Made by a program: the position numbers and the translations under genes. From the NCBI GenBank assembly GCA_023265365.1, contig JAHFTY010000008.1, positions 1 to 46,628 on the forward strand: a DNA stretch of 46,628 nucleotides, written 5' to 3'. This document shows, in pieces, positions 20,347 to 30,759 of this stretch; within the stretch, counting starts at the first letter, position 1, and each line of letters begins with the position of its first letter. The notes below the pieces were generated by a model. It was not told the DNA's origin. It saw only the letters and a program-made list of their open reading frames with translations, and did no database searches. The DNA comes from Acidobacteriota bacterium. GTDB taxonomy: Bacteria; Acidobacteriota; Terriglobia; 20CM-2-55-15.

Positions 20347-21327
20347 ATGTCGCGCTTAATCGCCATCGCAACCATCGCGCTCTCGTTTTCCGTTCTGCTG
20401 CTCGCGCAAACGCCGCAGCAACCATCAGACCTTCAGAAGCAGGGGAACAAAGACTTCGTCCTCAAGGTCGACACCACACTCATTCAGGTTCCAGTCTCCG
20501 TTCACGACAAGGACGGGCGTCCGGTCAACAACCTGACGAAAGATCTCTTCCAGGTCTTCGAAGACAAGGTCCAGCAGCTGATCACGCTTTTTAAACACGA
20601 GGACGTTCCACTCAGCCTCGGACTCGTCATCGACAACAGCGGCAGCATGCGCAACAAACGCGAGCGCGTGAACAGCGCGGCGCTTTCTTTTGTTCGCGAC
20701 AGCAACCCGGAAGACGAGACATTCATCGTTAACTTCGATGATTCCGCCTACCTCGAACAGGAATTCACCAGCAGCATCGGCGACCTGGTCGACGCACTCG
20801 ACAACCTCGACACGCGCGGCGAAACGTCACTTTACGATGCCATCTACCTTTCCGTCGACAAGGTCGTGAAAGAAGGAAAGCGCGACAGCAAGGCCCTGCT
20901 CGTGGTGAGCGACGGCGAAGACAACACGAGCAAATACAAGTTCGAGGATGTGCTGAAACGCCTGAAGGAGTCGAAAGTCACTGTCTACGCCATCGGACTT
21001 CTCGAGGACAACGATCAACGCGGCGGTCTCTTCAAAGCGCCTCCTTCAAAGAGGGCCCGCCAGGTTCTGGAACAATTCGCCGAAGCCACCGGCGGCGTCG
21101 CTTACTTCCCCAAAACCCTGGACGAGGTCGAGGAACTCTGTAAACAGATCGCTCACGACCTGCGAAACCGGTACACCATCGGTTACACACCCACCAACAC
21201 CAAACTCGACGGCACCTGGCGCGACGTCCGGGTAACCATCAATTCTCCGAAAGCCGCGAACAAACTGACCTGGCGCAGCAAGCCCGGCTACTACGCGCCG
21301 TTGAGCCCCCCGTCTAATCAGAACTGA
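20347..21327 (+). CDS. Secreted VWA-domain protein ('VWFA-related'), second of pair
   Basis: 326 aa with a signal peptide (MSRLIAIATIALSFSVLLLA). Same layout as its neighbour: N-terminal DTTLIQVPVSVHDKDGRPV and LFQVFEDKVQQLITLFK, a MIDAS in GLVIDNSGSMRNKRERVN, ETSLYDAIYLSVDKVV, VVSDGEDNTSKY, and a C-terminal RNRYTIGYTPTNTKLDG. It is closer to the VWA gene at 35692 than to its immediate neighbour; long blocks such as SGSMRNKRERVN and KQIAH(D/E)LRNRYTIGYT are shared. It is followed 21 bases later by the radical SAM gene, so a common transcript is likely. Confidence 0.85.
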   Translation: MSRLIAIATIALSFSVLLLAQTPQQPSDLQKQGNKDFVLKVDTTLIQVPVSVHDKDGRPVNNLTKDLFQVFEDKVQQLITLFKHEDVPLSLGLVIDNSGSMRNKRERVNSAALSFVRDSNPEDETFIVNFDDSAYLEQEFTSSIGDLVDALDNLDTRGETSLYDAIYLSVDKVVKEGKRDSKALLVVSDGEDNTSKYKFEDVLKRLKESKVTVYAIGLLEDNDQRGGLFKAPPSKRARQVLEQFAEATGGVAYFPKTLDEVEELCKQIAHDLRNRYTIGYTPTNTKLDGTWRDVRVTINSPKAANKLTWRSKPGYYAPLSPPSNQN

Positions 21328-21348
21328 GGTATACTCGGTTCCCTTGCC

Positions 21349-22475
<1,127 letters not shown>

Positions 22476-22476
<1 letters not shown>

Positions 22477-23504
22477 TGACCATCAACTCCCCTCCTGGAA
22501 CAGGAGCGGACCTTGCGCCGGGACGAAAAAAACACGCATTGTTGACGGCGCCCTGGGGAGGTCCCTTTGCGGAACTCCTGGTCCGGTGGTTTGAAGAGAA
22601 CCGCCGGCCGCTGCCGTGGCGCGAAACCTACGATCCGTATCATGTCTGGGTTTCGGAGGCCATGCTTCAGCAGACGCAGGTCGAAACGGCATTGCCTTTC
22701 TACGAACGATTCATCGCGCGGTTCCCTTCCCTCCAGTCACTCGCCGGCGCCGAAGAGTCCGAGGTGCTGAAGTTGTGGGCCGGGCTTGGCTACTACCGTC
22801 GGGCAAAAAACCTTCTGGCGGCTGCGCGAATCGTGGCCGCCCGTCACGACGGAAGAGTGCCGTCCGACTATGACGCGCTCATTGCGCTTCCCGGCGTCGG
22901 CCCGTACATGGCGGGCGCGATTCTGAGTATCGCCTTCAACAAACCATTTCCGGTCGTGGACGGAAATGTCCGGCGCGTTCTTTCACGGATATGCGGGTGG
23001 ACGGAGGAAAACCCGAAAGGTCTGTGGGCGGCTGCGGAACAGATCGCGTGCAGCGGAGAGCCGAGGTCGGTCAATCAGGCCATCATGGAACTCGGCGCAA
23101 AAGTCTGCTCATTCAAGGCGCCCCGTTGCCTGCTGTGCCCGATCCGGAGCGCGTGCGTGGCTTTCAAGACCGGAATGCAGGACCGGATTCCACCCGTCAG
23201 GAAACGTCCCGATACCGTTCATGTCCACCTTTTCGCGGTGGTTCACAAGCGGCGCGGCCGCTACCTGATGAAGCCATCAGACGGTATGTGGGAGTTCCCG
23301 ACGTTCACCGAACTCCCTCCGGGTGAATTCAAGCAAACAGGCTCCTGCCGGCACACCATCACCCATCACCGGCTGGACGTCAGCGTGTTTACCGGCCCTC
23401 TGGGTCCGCACGACGGCTTCGAGTGGCAAGCGTTGGAACAAGTGCCAGTCTCCTCACTGACGAAAAAGATCGCCGCACTCGCCCAGGTCGGCGGCAGAAA
23501 TTAG
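22476..23504 (+). CDS. mutY: A/G-specific adenine DNA glycosylase
   Basis: 342 aa. Removes adenine mispaired with 8-oxoguanine. The HhH-GPD domain shows the catalytic Glu61 in VSEAMLQQTQV, LPGVGPYMAGAIL (helix-hairpin-helix) and the catalytic Asp in VVDGN. The 4Fe-4S cluster loop is C-x6-C-x2-C-x5-C (CSFKAPRCLLCPIRSAC). A NUDIX-like C-terminal domain starts near VHVHLFAVVHKRRGRYLM and is somewhat short. The first ~25 residues are not conserved. The start overlaps the radical SAM stop by one base; repeat copy C follows. Confidence 0.95.
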
Positions 23505-23514
23505 CGGACACCAC

Positions 23515-23808
23515 CCCGGCGCTTCGCGCCACCCCTCCTCGTCGAGGAGGGGAAAACGCTTCTCCTCGATCTCGCCTTATTGGGACTCACCGAGCGCGGC
23601 GCCCATTCCGAACCGCTGCGGGAAAACGCTTCTCCTCGATCTCGCCTTATTGGGACAACACTGCCTCAAGGTGGGGGCCCTCTCAAACAGTGGTTTTTTT
23701 CGCAATGCCTGGAATAGCCGTGCCATACAGCACAGCCTCAAGGTGGAGGACCCTCTCAAACAGGCCAGTTCCTCAAGAGGGGCGGCGCGAAGCGCCGGGG
23801 TATTGTCC
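23515..23808. repeat. Palindrome-rich repeat, copy C (294 bp)
   Basis: Outer arms form an imperfect inverted repeat, ACCCCGGCGCTTCGCGCC on the left and GGCGCGAAGCGCCGGGGT on the right, bounded by GGACA and TGTCC. Inside, a 37-base unit is repeated directly at 23550-23586 and 23620-23656 (period 70). A second unit (GCCTCAAGGTGG...CTCTCAAACAG) occurs at 23663-23690 and 23735-23763. It has no GGCTTTGC terminal repeats, so it is an internal-module or degenerate copy. It lies between two convergent genes. Confidence 0.7.
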
Positions 23809-23821
23809 GCCACGGCGAGGA

Positions 23822-24745
23822 TCAGGGCTTCAACGGGGCAAGGCCGGCCTGCAACAGTTTCGAATTCAGGTTCGTGAGATCGATACCTTTCAGGGAATTC
23901 CATCGGGACACCAGTGACTCGAGAGCCCGGCGGCGTTCCGCTACGGCTGCGGCGAGTTGGGTGGTGGGCGCATCATCGGAAGCCTGGAGCATTGCCAGCA
24001 ATGGAGTCAGAGTCCCGCCGATCGTCGAGAGTGTGTCGCGGCCGGGTTCTCCGCCGCGCTGACCTCCTGCGCTGCCTTCGAGTGCGGCAGCTTTTGTATC
24101 GAAAGCCTGGATTGCGTCTAAAACGGCGCCCTGAGGAATGGCGTTCAACTGCGCGCGCAGGGAGCGGAGTTGCTGGAGCGTGGATTGCGCCTGAAGTACG
24201 CCGTCGTAGAGGGCCTTCGAAAGCATCGACTGCTGCGTGATACCGGGGACGGGCGTTTTCACGCGGGGATCCATCTTTACGGTGAGCGGCTGTGTGTAAC
24301 TCTTGCCCTCGACCGTCAGCCTTACGGCGTACTGCCCCGGAGGCACCCACGGCGAATTCAGGCCCGGAGCCGTGTTCATGTAGATCGCGGAGATCGGGTA
24401 ATTCGGCTGCCCGGCCGGCAACGGTGTGTAGTGCAAGTCCCACAGGAACCGGTGCATTCCGGCGGCCGTTGAAAGCACCTGGGCGGGCCGGACCCAGTAC
24501 GGCGGTACGGTGAGCGTTCGCAAATCGACCGCCGGAGTCGGATCCGCGCTGGAGTAACGGCGGACCCGGCTACCCGCCGAATCCAGAATCTCAATCGCCA
24601 CCGGGCCGGTGGCGGAAGCCTTCAATACGTAATCGATGATCGCGCCGTCCGGCGGATTCGGACCGGCGGGCTCGTCCGGTGGAAGAGGTGTGTCCGTGTT
24701 TTTGTTCCACTTGAAACGAATGGCCGTTTGCGGTTTGAAAAGGAA
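23822..24745 (-). pseudogene. 3' remainder of sortilin-like propeller gene, out of frame
   Basis: About 307 codons of the C-terminal part of the gene at 24591-26837, displaced to another frame. It begins at FLFKPQTAIRFKWNKNTDT and runs through the Ig-like segment GPVAIEILDSAGSRVRRYSS, WDLHYTPLP, PPGQYAVRLTVEGKSYTQPL and a helical tail (LQQLRSLRAQLNAIP, ending LAPLKP). No start codon or ribosome site fits, so it is probably not translated alone. Confidence 0.75.
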
Positions 24746-26837
24746 GGCGAACAGAGGTGGCCGGCATGTTGAGACGCAGTGACTGCCAATGGTCGCCATC
24801 GTCAAAAGACACGGCCACGTGCCGTTCCGTTCCCGCGTACAGTAATCCTTTCCTCTTCGGATCTTCCCGTACCACATCGGCGGGTCCGAAATCCGGAAGA
24901 CCGTTCGTGATGGGCATCCAGGTTTTGCCGCCGTCGTGCGTGCGGTAAATGTGCGGCTTCATGTCGTCCAGACGAAGCGTGTTGATTGCCGCGAACGCTG
25001 TCAGCGGATCGAAGCGGCCGGCATCGATGACAGACACTTTCGAAAACGGAGTGAGTTGGGGCGGCGTGACATCGGTCCAGTGGAGTCCGCCATCCGCGGT
25101 GGTGTGAATCAAGCCGTCGTCCGTGCCGGCCCAGATACGGTTGATGTCGACGTACGACGGAGCGATCGTGTAAACCACGCCGCGCTGCGTGGCTTTCGCC
25201 GAATCCGCCGGCCTGTACTTTCCGATCGTCGGCGGCACCTCGAATGTTTTCCGCGTCAGGTCCGGGCTGATTTCCTTCCAGCTTTCGCCCCCGTCCGCCG
25301 TTCTCCAAACCTTATTGGACCCGAAGAACATCACTCGCGGGTCCGCCATCGAAAACACGAGGGGCGCTGTCCGAAGCGTGCGGAAGTCGGCGGGCCGAAC
25401 CGGTTTTGGCGTGACGTTTTTTGTCTGGCCGGTGCGCCGGTTGTAGCGCGTAACCTTCCCGCCGTAGACGAGGTCGGGATTGAGCGGGTCCGGGGCAACA
25501 TAGCCGTACTCCTCGACGCCAACGGGACGCCATTCCCGGAAGGTGATCTGGCCGTCGTCGCCCCGGCTCGAAACGCAGGCGGAGCCGGACTCCTGCTGGC
25601 CGCTGCAGACCCGGTAGGGGAAGGCGTTGTCCGTCATGACGTGGTACATCTGCGCTGTCGGCTGGTTATACCAGGAACTCCAGGATTCTCCGCCGTTGAC
25701 CGTGATCACGGCGCCCTGATCGCTGGAGAGAATCAGGATGTCGGGATTATTGGGATTGATCCATGCCCGCTGATAATCGTCTCCGCCCGGCGCTCCGCGA
25801 AACGCGTTCCAGGTGCGGCCGCCATCGGTGGATTTCCAGGTCACGACGGCCGCGATATAAACGATATCCGGGTTCTTCGGATCCACCGCCGGCGATTCCT
25901 CGCTGAGGCGCGCCATCGGTCGATTGTCGGTGGAGATGCGCGTCCAGTTGTCGCCGGCATCGTCGGAACGGTAGATGCCCGTGCCGGATCCGCGAGCAGA
26001 GTTGACGGTGGCGTAGAGACGCCTGGGACTGGAAGGCGCGACCGCCAATTCCGCCAGAACCACTCCGTCGGGGTCCGCAGGCAAGCCCTTTGTCAACTTC
26101 GCCCATGTATTTCCGCCATCCACCGACTTGAAGATTCCGCCGTTGGTTCCGCTCCACACGCCGTTTTCCCAGGGCCCCTGACGCGATTCCCAGAGCGTTG
26201 CGTAGATGGTGTTGGAGTCCGCGGGGTCGAATTCGAGATCGAATGCGCCGGTGTTTTCATCCTTGTAGAGGACTTTCTGAAATGTCCGCCCTCCATCGGT
26301 GGATCGAAACACGCCGCGCTCCTCGTTCGCCGCGTAAGGATGGCCGAGGACCGCAACGAAGAGCCTGTTGGGATTTATCGGATCGACGATGATTTCCGGA
26401 ATCTGCTGGCCGTCTCGAAGTCCCAGATGGGTCCACGTTTTTCCGGCATCGGTGGATTTGTAAATGCCGTCGCCGACGGAAAGATCCGGCCGCTGCAATC
26501 CCTCGCCGCTTCCGACATAAATAGTGTTGGGGTCCGATGGCGCCAGGGCAATCGAACCGATGGAGCCGGTAGGCTGATCGTCAAAGATGGGTTTCCAGGT
26601 GCGCCCGAAGTCCGTCGTCTTCCATACACCGCCGTTATTGACGCCAATATAGAAAACGTTCGGCTGGCTCGCGATGCCGGTCGCAGCCTTGGTCCGGCCC
26701 GCGCGATACGGGCCGATGTGCCGCCATCGCATCTCGCCGAACAGGTTCGGACTGTATTGCTGTGCGGTGGTGAATGAGATCGACGACAGGATGAGCAGAA
26801 CCGAGCATGCAATCCGCTTCGAAACACACGATGCCAT
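24591..26837 (-). CDS. Sortilin/BNR-type beta-propeller exoprotein, C-terminally disrupted
   Basis: Starts at ATG 26837 with CGGAGG upstream. The signal peptide SKRIACSVLLILSSISFTTA is followed by a long run of BNR/Asp-box repeats of the form S.DGG.TW (GGVWKTTDFGRTWKPI, STDGGRTFQKV, SVDGGNTWAKL, STDGGRTWNAF, THDGGKTWMPI), as in secreted VPS10/sortilin-like and 'glycosyl hydrolase' annotated proteins. The normal sequence ends at LRLNMPATSVR near 24750. The next ~50 codons to the stop at 24591 are out-of-frame translation. The intact family would continue with a conserved HGRGFWILDD-like segment before FLFKPQ; that part is absent, so there is a deletion plus frame change. It may still yield a truncated propeller. 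Confidence 0.78.
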   Translation of the reverse strand: MASCVSKRIACSVLLILSSISFTTAQQYSPNLFGEMRWRHIGPYRAGRTKAATGIASQPNVFYIGVNNGGVWKTTDFGRTWKPIFDDQPTGSIGSIALAPSDPNTIYVGSGEGLQRPDLSVGDGIYKSTDAGKTWTHLGLRDGQQIPEIIVDPINPNRLFVAVLGHPYAANEERGVFRSTDGGRTFQKVLYKDENTGAFDLEFDPADSNTIYATLWESRQGPWENGVWSGTNGGIFKSVDGGNTWAKLTKGLPADPDGVVLAELAVAPSSPRRLYATVNSARGSGTGIYRSDDAGDNWTRISTDNRPMARLSEESPAVDPKNPDIVYIAAVVTWKSTDGGRTWNAFRGAPGGDDYQRAWINPNNPDILILSSDQGAVITVNGGESWSSWYNQPTAQMYHVMTDNAFPYRVCSGQQESGSACVSSRGDDGQITFREWRPVGVEEYGYVAPDPLNPDLVYGGKVTRYNRRTGQTKNVTPKPVRPADFRTLRTAPLVFSMADPRVMFFGSNKVWRTADGGESWKEISPDLTRKTFEVPPTIGKYRPADSAKATQRGVVYTIAPSYVDINRIWAGTDDGLIHTTADGGLHWTDVTPPQLTPFSKVSVIDAGRFDPLTAFAAINTLRLDDMKPHIYRTHDGGKTWMPITNGLPDFGPADVVREDPKRKGLLYAGTERHVAVSFDDGDHWQSLRLNMPATSVRLPFQTANGHSFQVEQKHGHTSSTGRARRSESAGRRDHRLRIEGFRHRPGGD

Positions 26838-26863
26838 AATGCCTCCGATGTCGAGCCGATTAC

Positions 26864-28453
26864 TCAGCCTCTCCCATCCTTCCGCTTCACGGGTGGAACC
26901 GGCATATCCGGGCTGAGACGCGGGCGCCTCGTGTGCCACTCGGTCGCCCTTTCGTACGCGGTGGCCAGGGCGAGCACCCGGCCTTCGGAGAACCGCGGAC
27001 CGGCGATCATCAAGCCAATCGGCAGGCCGTTCGCTGAAAATCCGCAGGGAATCGAAACCGCCGGGATTCCGAAAGTGTTGAACGGAACGCAATTCGACGC
27101 CTGGAACGGCTCGGTTTCGTTCCCCGTGTTCTCTTCGCGCTGCAAGGCTGCGTCGATGGTTTCCGGAATCACGCGCATGGTCGGAAGAACGACCAGGTCG
27201 TAATTGGCGAAGGAATCGTCAATCGTCTTGCGAAGCCGCTGGAGCTCCCACTGCGCCTTGATGTAGTCGACCACGCGGTTCGAACAGTTCTCACTCGCCA
27301 CATCGTTCAACCGGCGATGCGCCGCTTCGATGGTGCGCCGCTGATTGAGGGAATAGCTTCCGGATTTCCGTTGATACCATTCCCAATGGAACGCCTCGAT
27401 CTCACCGTCGAAGTAGGCCCTGGAGTACTTGCCCGGAGCAGGCAGATGCATGTCTTTCACGCTTCGCGTGAGACGAGTGACCACACGGATCGCCTCTTCC
27501 ACCGCTTTGCCGGTGTCATCATCCAGGAAGTCGAAAAATGGAGCGCGCGGTACGCCGATCCGCAATTGGTTGACAGGCTGCTTCAACGCCGCGACGTAGT
27601 CTTCCCGGGCATGCTCCACGCTGGCCACGTCGTGTTTGTCATAGCCGGCGATTCCCGCAAGGAGCATCGCGGCGTCTTCGGCGGTCTTCGTCATCGGGCC
27701 GCAATGATCGAGGGAATAGGTGCGGGGAATGATGCCGCGAATGGAAACCAATCCGTACGTGGGTTTCAGGCCGACGATTCCACAATAGGACGCCGGCATT
27801 CTTATGGATCCGCCGGTGTCGGTCCCGAGTGCGCCCAGCGTCATGTCGGCAATCACGGAGGCGCCTGAACCGCCGGACGATCCGGCGGGAATCCGGTCCA
27901 GCGCCCACGGGTTCCGGACCGGCCGGAAATACGTGGACGCCGAGCTGTCGCCCATCGCGAATTCCTGGAGTCCGGCTTTGGCGATAATGATGGCGCCGGC
28001 TTCCTTCAGGCGCCTCACGCAATCGGCATCTTCGTCCGGAACTCGGTCGTCGAACACCGCGCTCCCCCCTGTGGTGCGCGTGCCCGCCGTGTCAATGTTG
28101 TCCTTTAACGCGATCGGAATCCCGTGAAGCGGGCTTCGAAACCTGCCCGCTTTGGCCTCCGTATCGAGCTGTTTGGCCTGAGCCAGCGCCTCTTCGGTCA
28201 TGATCGTGATGTACGCGTTCACCTTCGGGTTGTACACCTTCGCCCGGTCGAGGCACGCCTGGGTAAGTTCCGTGCACGTCATTTCACCCGCACGAATCTT
28301 TTTCGATGCTTCCGCGATGGTCAGTCTTGCCAGTTCATCGCCAGGGGCGTACGCCGATTCGGAACCGGCAACACCCGGAAACGCGGTGGCTCCTGCGGCG
28401 GCAGCGGCAGTGAGCCGAATAAAGTCACGACGGCTGATGTCTTGTTCGCCCAT
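26864..28453 (-). CDS. Tat-exported amidase-signature hydrolase
   Basis: 529 aa. N-terminal twin-arginine signal (SRRDFIRLTAAAAAGATAFP). The amidase-signature triad is visible: Lys in PIALKDNIDT, the cis-Ser in PAGSSGGSGASV and the nucleophile Ser in LGTDTGGSIRMPAS, followed by CGIVGLKPTYGLVS. The C-terminal ending with NTFGIPAVSIPCGFS..GLPIGLMIAGPRF is typical. It hydrolyses an unknown amide in the periplasm; it is not GatA, given the Tat signal and no gatBC nearby. It is upstream of the broken propeller gene on the same strand. A second amidase at 36678 lacks an export signal of its own. Confidence 0.88.
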   Translation of the reverse strand: MGEQDISRRDFIRLTAAAAAGATAFPGVAGSESAYAPGDELARLTIAEASKKIRAGEMTCTELTQACLDRAKVYNPKVNAYITIMTEEALAQAKQLDTEAKAGRFRSPLHGIPIALKDNIDTAGTRTTGGSAVFDDRVPDEDADCVRRLKEAGAIIIAKAGLQEFAMGDSSASTYFRPVRNPWALDRIPAGSSGGSGASVIADMTLGALGTDTGGSIRMPASYCGIVGLKPTYGLVSIRGIIPRTYSLDHCGPMTKTAEDAAMLLAGIAGYDKHDVASVEHAREDYVAALKQPVNQLRIGVPRAPFFDFLDDDTGKAVEEAIRVVTRLTRSVKDMHLPAPGKYSRAYFDGEIEAFHWEWYQRKSGSYSLNQRRTIEAAHRRLNDVASENCSNRVVDYIKAQWELQRLRKTIDDSFANYDLVVLPTMRVIPETIDAALQREENTGNETEPFQASNCVPFNTFGIPAVSIPCGFSANGLPIGLMIAGPRFSEGRVLALATAYERATEWHTRRPRLSPDMPVPPVKRKDGRG

Positions 28454-28492
28454 GTTGTGAACTCCACCTCAAGAATTTGGTTTTCTCCGGGA

Positions 28493-28695
28493 CGGGGCTT
28501 TGCACAAAAAGTCGGTTCGGCGGTGAAGAGAAGTCGAGGAAATGCGTTTTCCCCTCCTCAGCGAGGAGGGGTGGCGCGAAGCGCCGGGGTGGTGTTGTTA
28601 TTCTGTTGAACGAACCGCCCCGCCGCTCCGCGGCACCCCGCCTTGGCCAAGGCGGGGAAATTCCTTCGTCCTGCGACTTTTTGTGCAAAGCCCCG
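28493..28695. repeat. MITE-like repeat, copy D (203 bp), most compact full copy
   Basis: Perfect 22-bp terminal inverted repeats at 28493-28514 (CGGGGCTTTGCACAAAAAGT..) and 28674-28695. Internal modules are CCCCTCCTCAGCGAGGAGGGG, GGCGCGAAGCGCC, GCCGCTCCGCGGC and the perfect 22-base palindrome at 28636-28657 (CCCCGCCTTGGCC...). It lies just upstream of the amidase start, so it may carry or disturb that promoter. It has no plausible gene inside. Confidence 0.85.
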
Positions 28696-28869
28696 AGACG
28701 GCACGAATCTGACACCGAGCTTCGGTCATGTCAAGGGACCGTGCGGCTAAGGATCACAAGAGGAAGGAAGGCGGGCGGCCCTCCGATTACCTTGTGGTGC
28801 GCGGGCGGGAAGAACGCTTCTGGCAAACGTCGGGTGATGAACCGGGCGAAGACCGCCGTGAGGTGAATC
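28696..28869. other. Intergenic stretch between copy D and a terminator-like hairpin
   Basis: About 170 bases with no protein similarity that I recognise. A 56-codon frame starts at ATG 28728 but is Arg/Lys/Glu-rich and ends inside the hairpin at 28870-28896, so it is not convincing. A non-coding transcript ending at the hairpin is possible but unproven. Confidence 0.3.
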
Positions 28870-28896
28870 AAAGGCTGCCCGTTCGAGGCAGCCTTT
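28870..28896 (+). terminator. Terminator-like hairpin
   Basis: A perfect 10-bp stem AAAGGCTGCC (28870-28879) / GGCAGCCTTT (28887-28896) with a 7-base loop, followed on the plus strand by GAATTTCTTTT. On the minus strand the stem itself ends in TTT. It lies about 50 bases beyond the stop of the lectin-like gene on the minus strand, so it could terminate that gene, or an unseen plus-strand transcript. Confidence 0.5.
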
Positions 28897-28944
28897 GAAT
28901 TTCTTTTACAGCTCGCGGATATGATTGGTATCGCGTTACCAGGT

Positions 28945-29655
28945 TTATGGCTGGACGGCGAAGCAGTACAGCAGACCGGCGCCGCCGGTTTGAACCAGGT
29001 TCGGTTGACTGCAGCCGCGGCTGCCGTGAGTCGAGTTCCAGGAGCTGTTGTTGCCGCCCTGCTTGTCGGAATGGCCGAGTTGCGCGGAACCGCGGCCGTC
29101 GGCGTTACTGGTGTAGTTGGTGCACGTGTGATCGTTGGCGTCGGTATAGGCGTGGCCGTCCGGCTGCGAACCCGTGAGGATGTCGTGTTGATTCGGCGTG
29201 TCGCCGACGCCGTTGACGACCGTGTTCTTTTCAGTCAGCGAGAACTGCTTGCCCAGCGCATTCCCGATGCGCGCCTGTTCGATCGTATCGCCGTGAAGCT
29301 CGGCCACGTTCATCCCAACCCGCTGGCCCCGCGCGTTGTACCACGGACCAGCCCCGATCCGATCGCGGGCGTTGACGGCGTTCGGGCCCTGAGTGCTCAG
29401 GTACGCGCGCCATGTGGCCGCACCGCGGCCGGCGTCCGTCGCGAGTTTCTGGCAGTAGGCGTCCGCCCCGTCCAGTCCGCCGTAGTTTGCGCCATCGCCT
29501 TTGCCGGCGCTGGTCACAAAGAAGCTCATCGGTTGTGGAGCAGCCTGCGCGCCCCGCTGCGGCGCGGCTCCGCCACGAGGCGGCTCCTGTGCGATCAAAG
29601 CAAAACCACCAATCAGTACAGATAGTGCAGCGACGATAATGCGTGTCTGGTTCAT
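28945..29655 (-). CDS. Secreted lectin-like (collagen NC10/endostatin-fold type) protein
   Basis: 236 aa with GGAGGA 8 bases before the ATG. Signal peptide MNQTRIIVAALSVLIGGFALIA, then a short Pro/Gly linker and one globular domain from SFFVTSAGKGDGANYGGLDG to the C-terminus. Typical segments are ADAYCQKLA, WRAYLST, NARDRIGAGPWYNARG, LTEKNTVVNGVGDTPN, HDILTGSQPDG and the Cys-containing SRGCSQPNLV and LYCFA. Proteins with this pattern are usually annotated as lectins in proteobacteria and Acidobacteriota. Four cysteines suggest two disulfides. The ligand is unknown. Confidence 0.75.
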   Translation of the reverse strand: MNQTRIIVAALSVLIGGFALIAQEPPRGGAAPQRGAQAAPQPMSFFVTSAGKGDGANYGGLDGADAYCQKLATDAGRGAATWRAYLSTQGPNAVNARDRIGAGPWYNARGQRVGMNVAELHGDTIEQARIGNALGKQFSLTEKNTVVNGVGDTPNQHDILTGSQPDGHAYTDANDHTCTNYTSNADGRGSAQLGHSDKQGGNNSSWNSTHGSRGCSQPNLVQTGGAGLLYCFAVQP

Positions 29656-29789
29656 TGTTCAGTCCTCCATTTCATGCGCTGGCTATTCTACCAATATCTG
29701 CACGGACGTCACGTTTTGGGTGTGATTCTTTACGAATAACGGCATCGAAATACGTCCGGCGGCTTCGCGCCAATGCCCATCCGGATTCC

Positions 29790-30739
29790 AGACTCGCGGC
29801 GAGTTGCGGCAAGCGCCAGAGCCATCCTTCGCCATTCTGCGGGTGCTGGCGGACCGGCGACCATTGCCGGCACGATTCCTGGTGTTGGGTAGCGCGTCGC
29901 CCGAATTGGCCGCGGGCGCCTCGGAGTCGCTCGCGGGACGTGTGGCGATTGTCCCAATGTCCGGATTCGACTTATCCGAAGCGGGTGAAGCATCCCTCCG
30001 CTCGCTCTGGTGGCGCGGAGGATTTCCGCGCTCCTTTCTGGCCGCATCCGATGTCGAGAGCCGGCGCTGGCGGTCCGATTTCATTCAGACTTTTCTCGAG
30101 CGGGACCTGCGGCGTTTCGGTGTGCAAGTCGCGCCGGTGGCGCTCCGGCGGTTCTGGAACATGGTGGCGCATCATCACGGCCAGATCTGGAACGCTTCAG
30201 AGATCGGCCGCTCACTCGGGGAAGCGCACACGACGGTCAAGCGGCACCTCGACATCCTTTGCGGTGCTTTCGTCATGCGGCAATTACCTCCATGGTTCGA
30301 AAACATCAGCAAACGGCAGGTGAAATCCCCGAAGGTGTACCTGCGCGACAGCGGTCTGTTACACGAACTGCTGGGTATCGCTTCTTTTGCAGCACTGGAA
30401 TCGCATCCCAAGCTCGGTGCGTCCTGGGAGGGATTCGCCCTGGAGGAGGTGCTTAGGATCGCCGGCGATCGCGAGGCATATTTCTGGAACACGCAGGGTG
30501 GAGCGGAACTGGACCTCCTTCTTTTTTTAAACGGGAGACGGTACGGCTTCGAATTCAAGTATGCCGATGCGCCCGGTATCACAAAATCGTTGAACGTGGC
30601 GCACGATGACCTGCAATTGAAACGCGTGTTTGTTGTTCATCCCGGCGAAAAGTCATATGTACTCAACGAATGGGCGGAGGCGGTTGCGATAGCCGATCTG
30701 AGAGCGAAAGTGGAGAAGCTTGCCTCCCGTCGCAGGTGA
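29790..30739 (+). pseudogene. DUF4143 ATPase missing its N-terminal AAA domain
   Basis: The open frame from about 29790 (TTG at 29804) gives 311 aa that match AAA_14/DUF4143 proteins from the middle of the ATPase domain onward: ILRVLADRRPLPARFLVLGS, SESLAGRV, LWWRGGFPRSFLAAS, FIQTFLERDLRRFG, then the DUF4143 domain (SKRQVKSPKVYLRDSGLLHEL, GASWEGFALEEVLR, YFWNTQGGAELDLLL, RYGFEFKYADAPG). The Walker A part, about 70-90 residues in intact homologs, is absent and not seen in other frames upstream. I therefore call it truncated. The intact family is an orphan ATPase group found in many bacteria. Confidence 0.72.
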
Positions 30740-30759
30740 AGACGCGGTTAGTCTCAGGG

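Noticed and set aside
23550-23763. Direct repeats with ~70-base period as a CRISPR array
   Set aside because: Only two units of each of two different repeats, inside palindromic element C, and no cas genes nearby.
28728-28898. 56-codon open frame upstream of the hairpin at 28870
   Set aside because: Highly charged, no recognisable family, no good ribosome site, and its stop lies inside the terminator stem.
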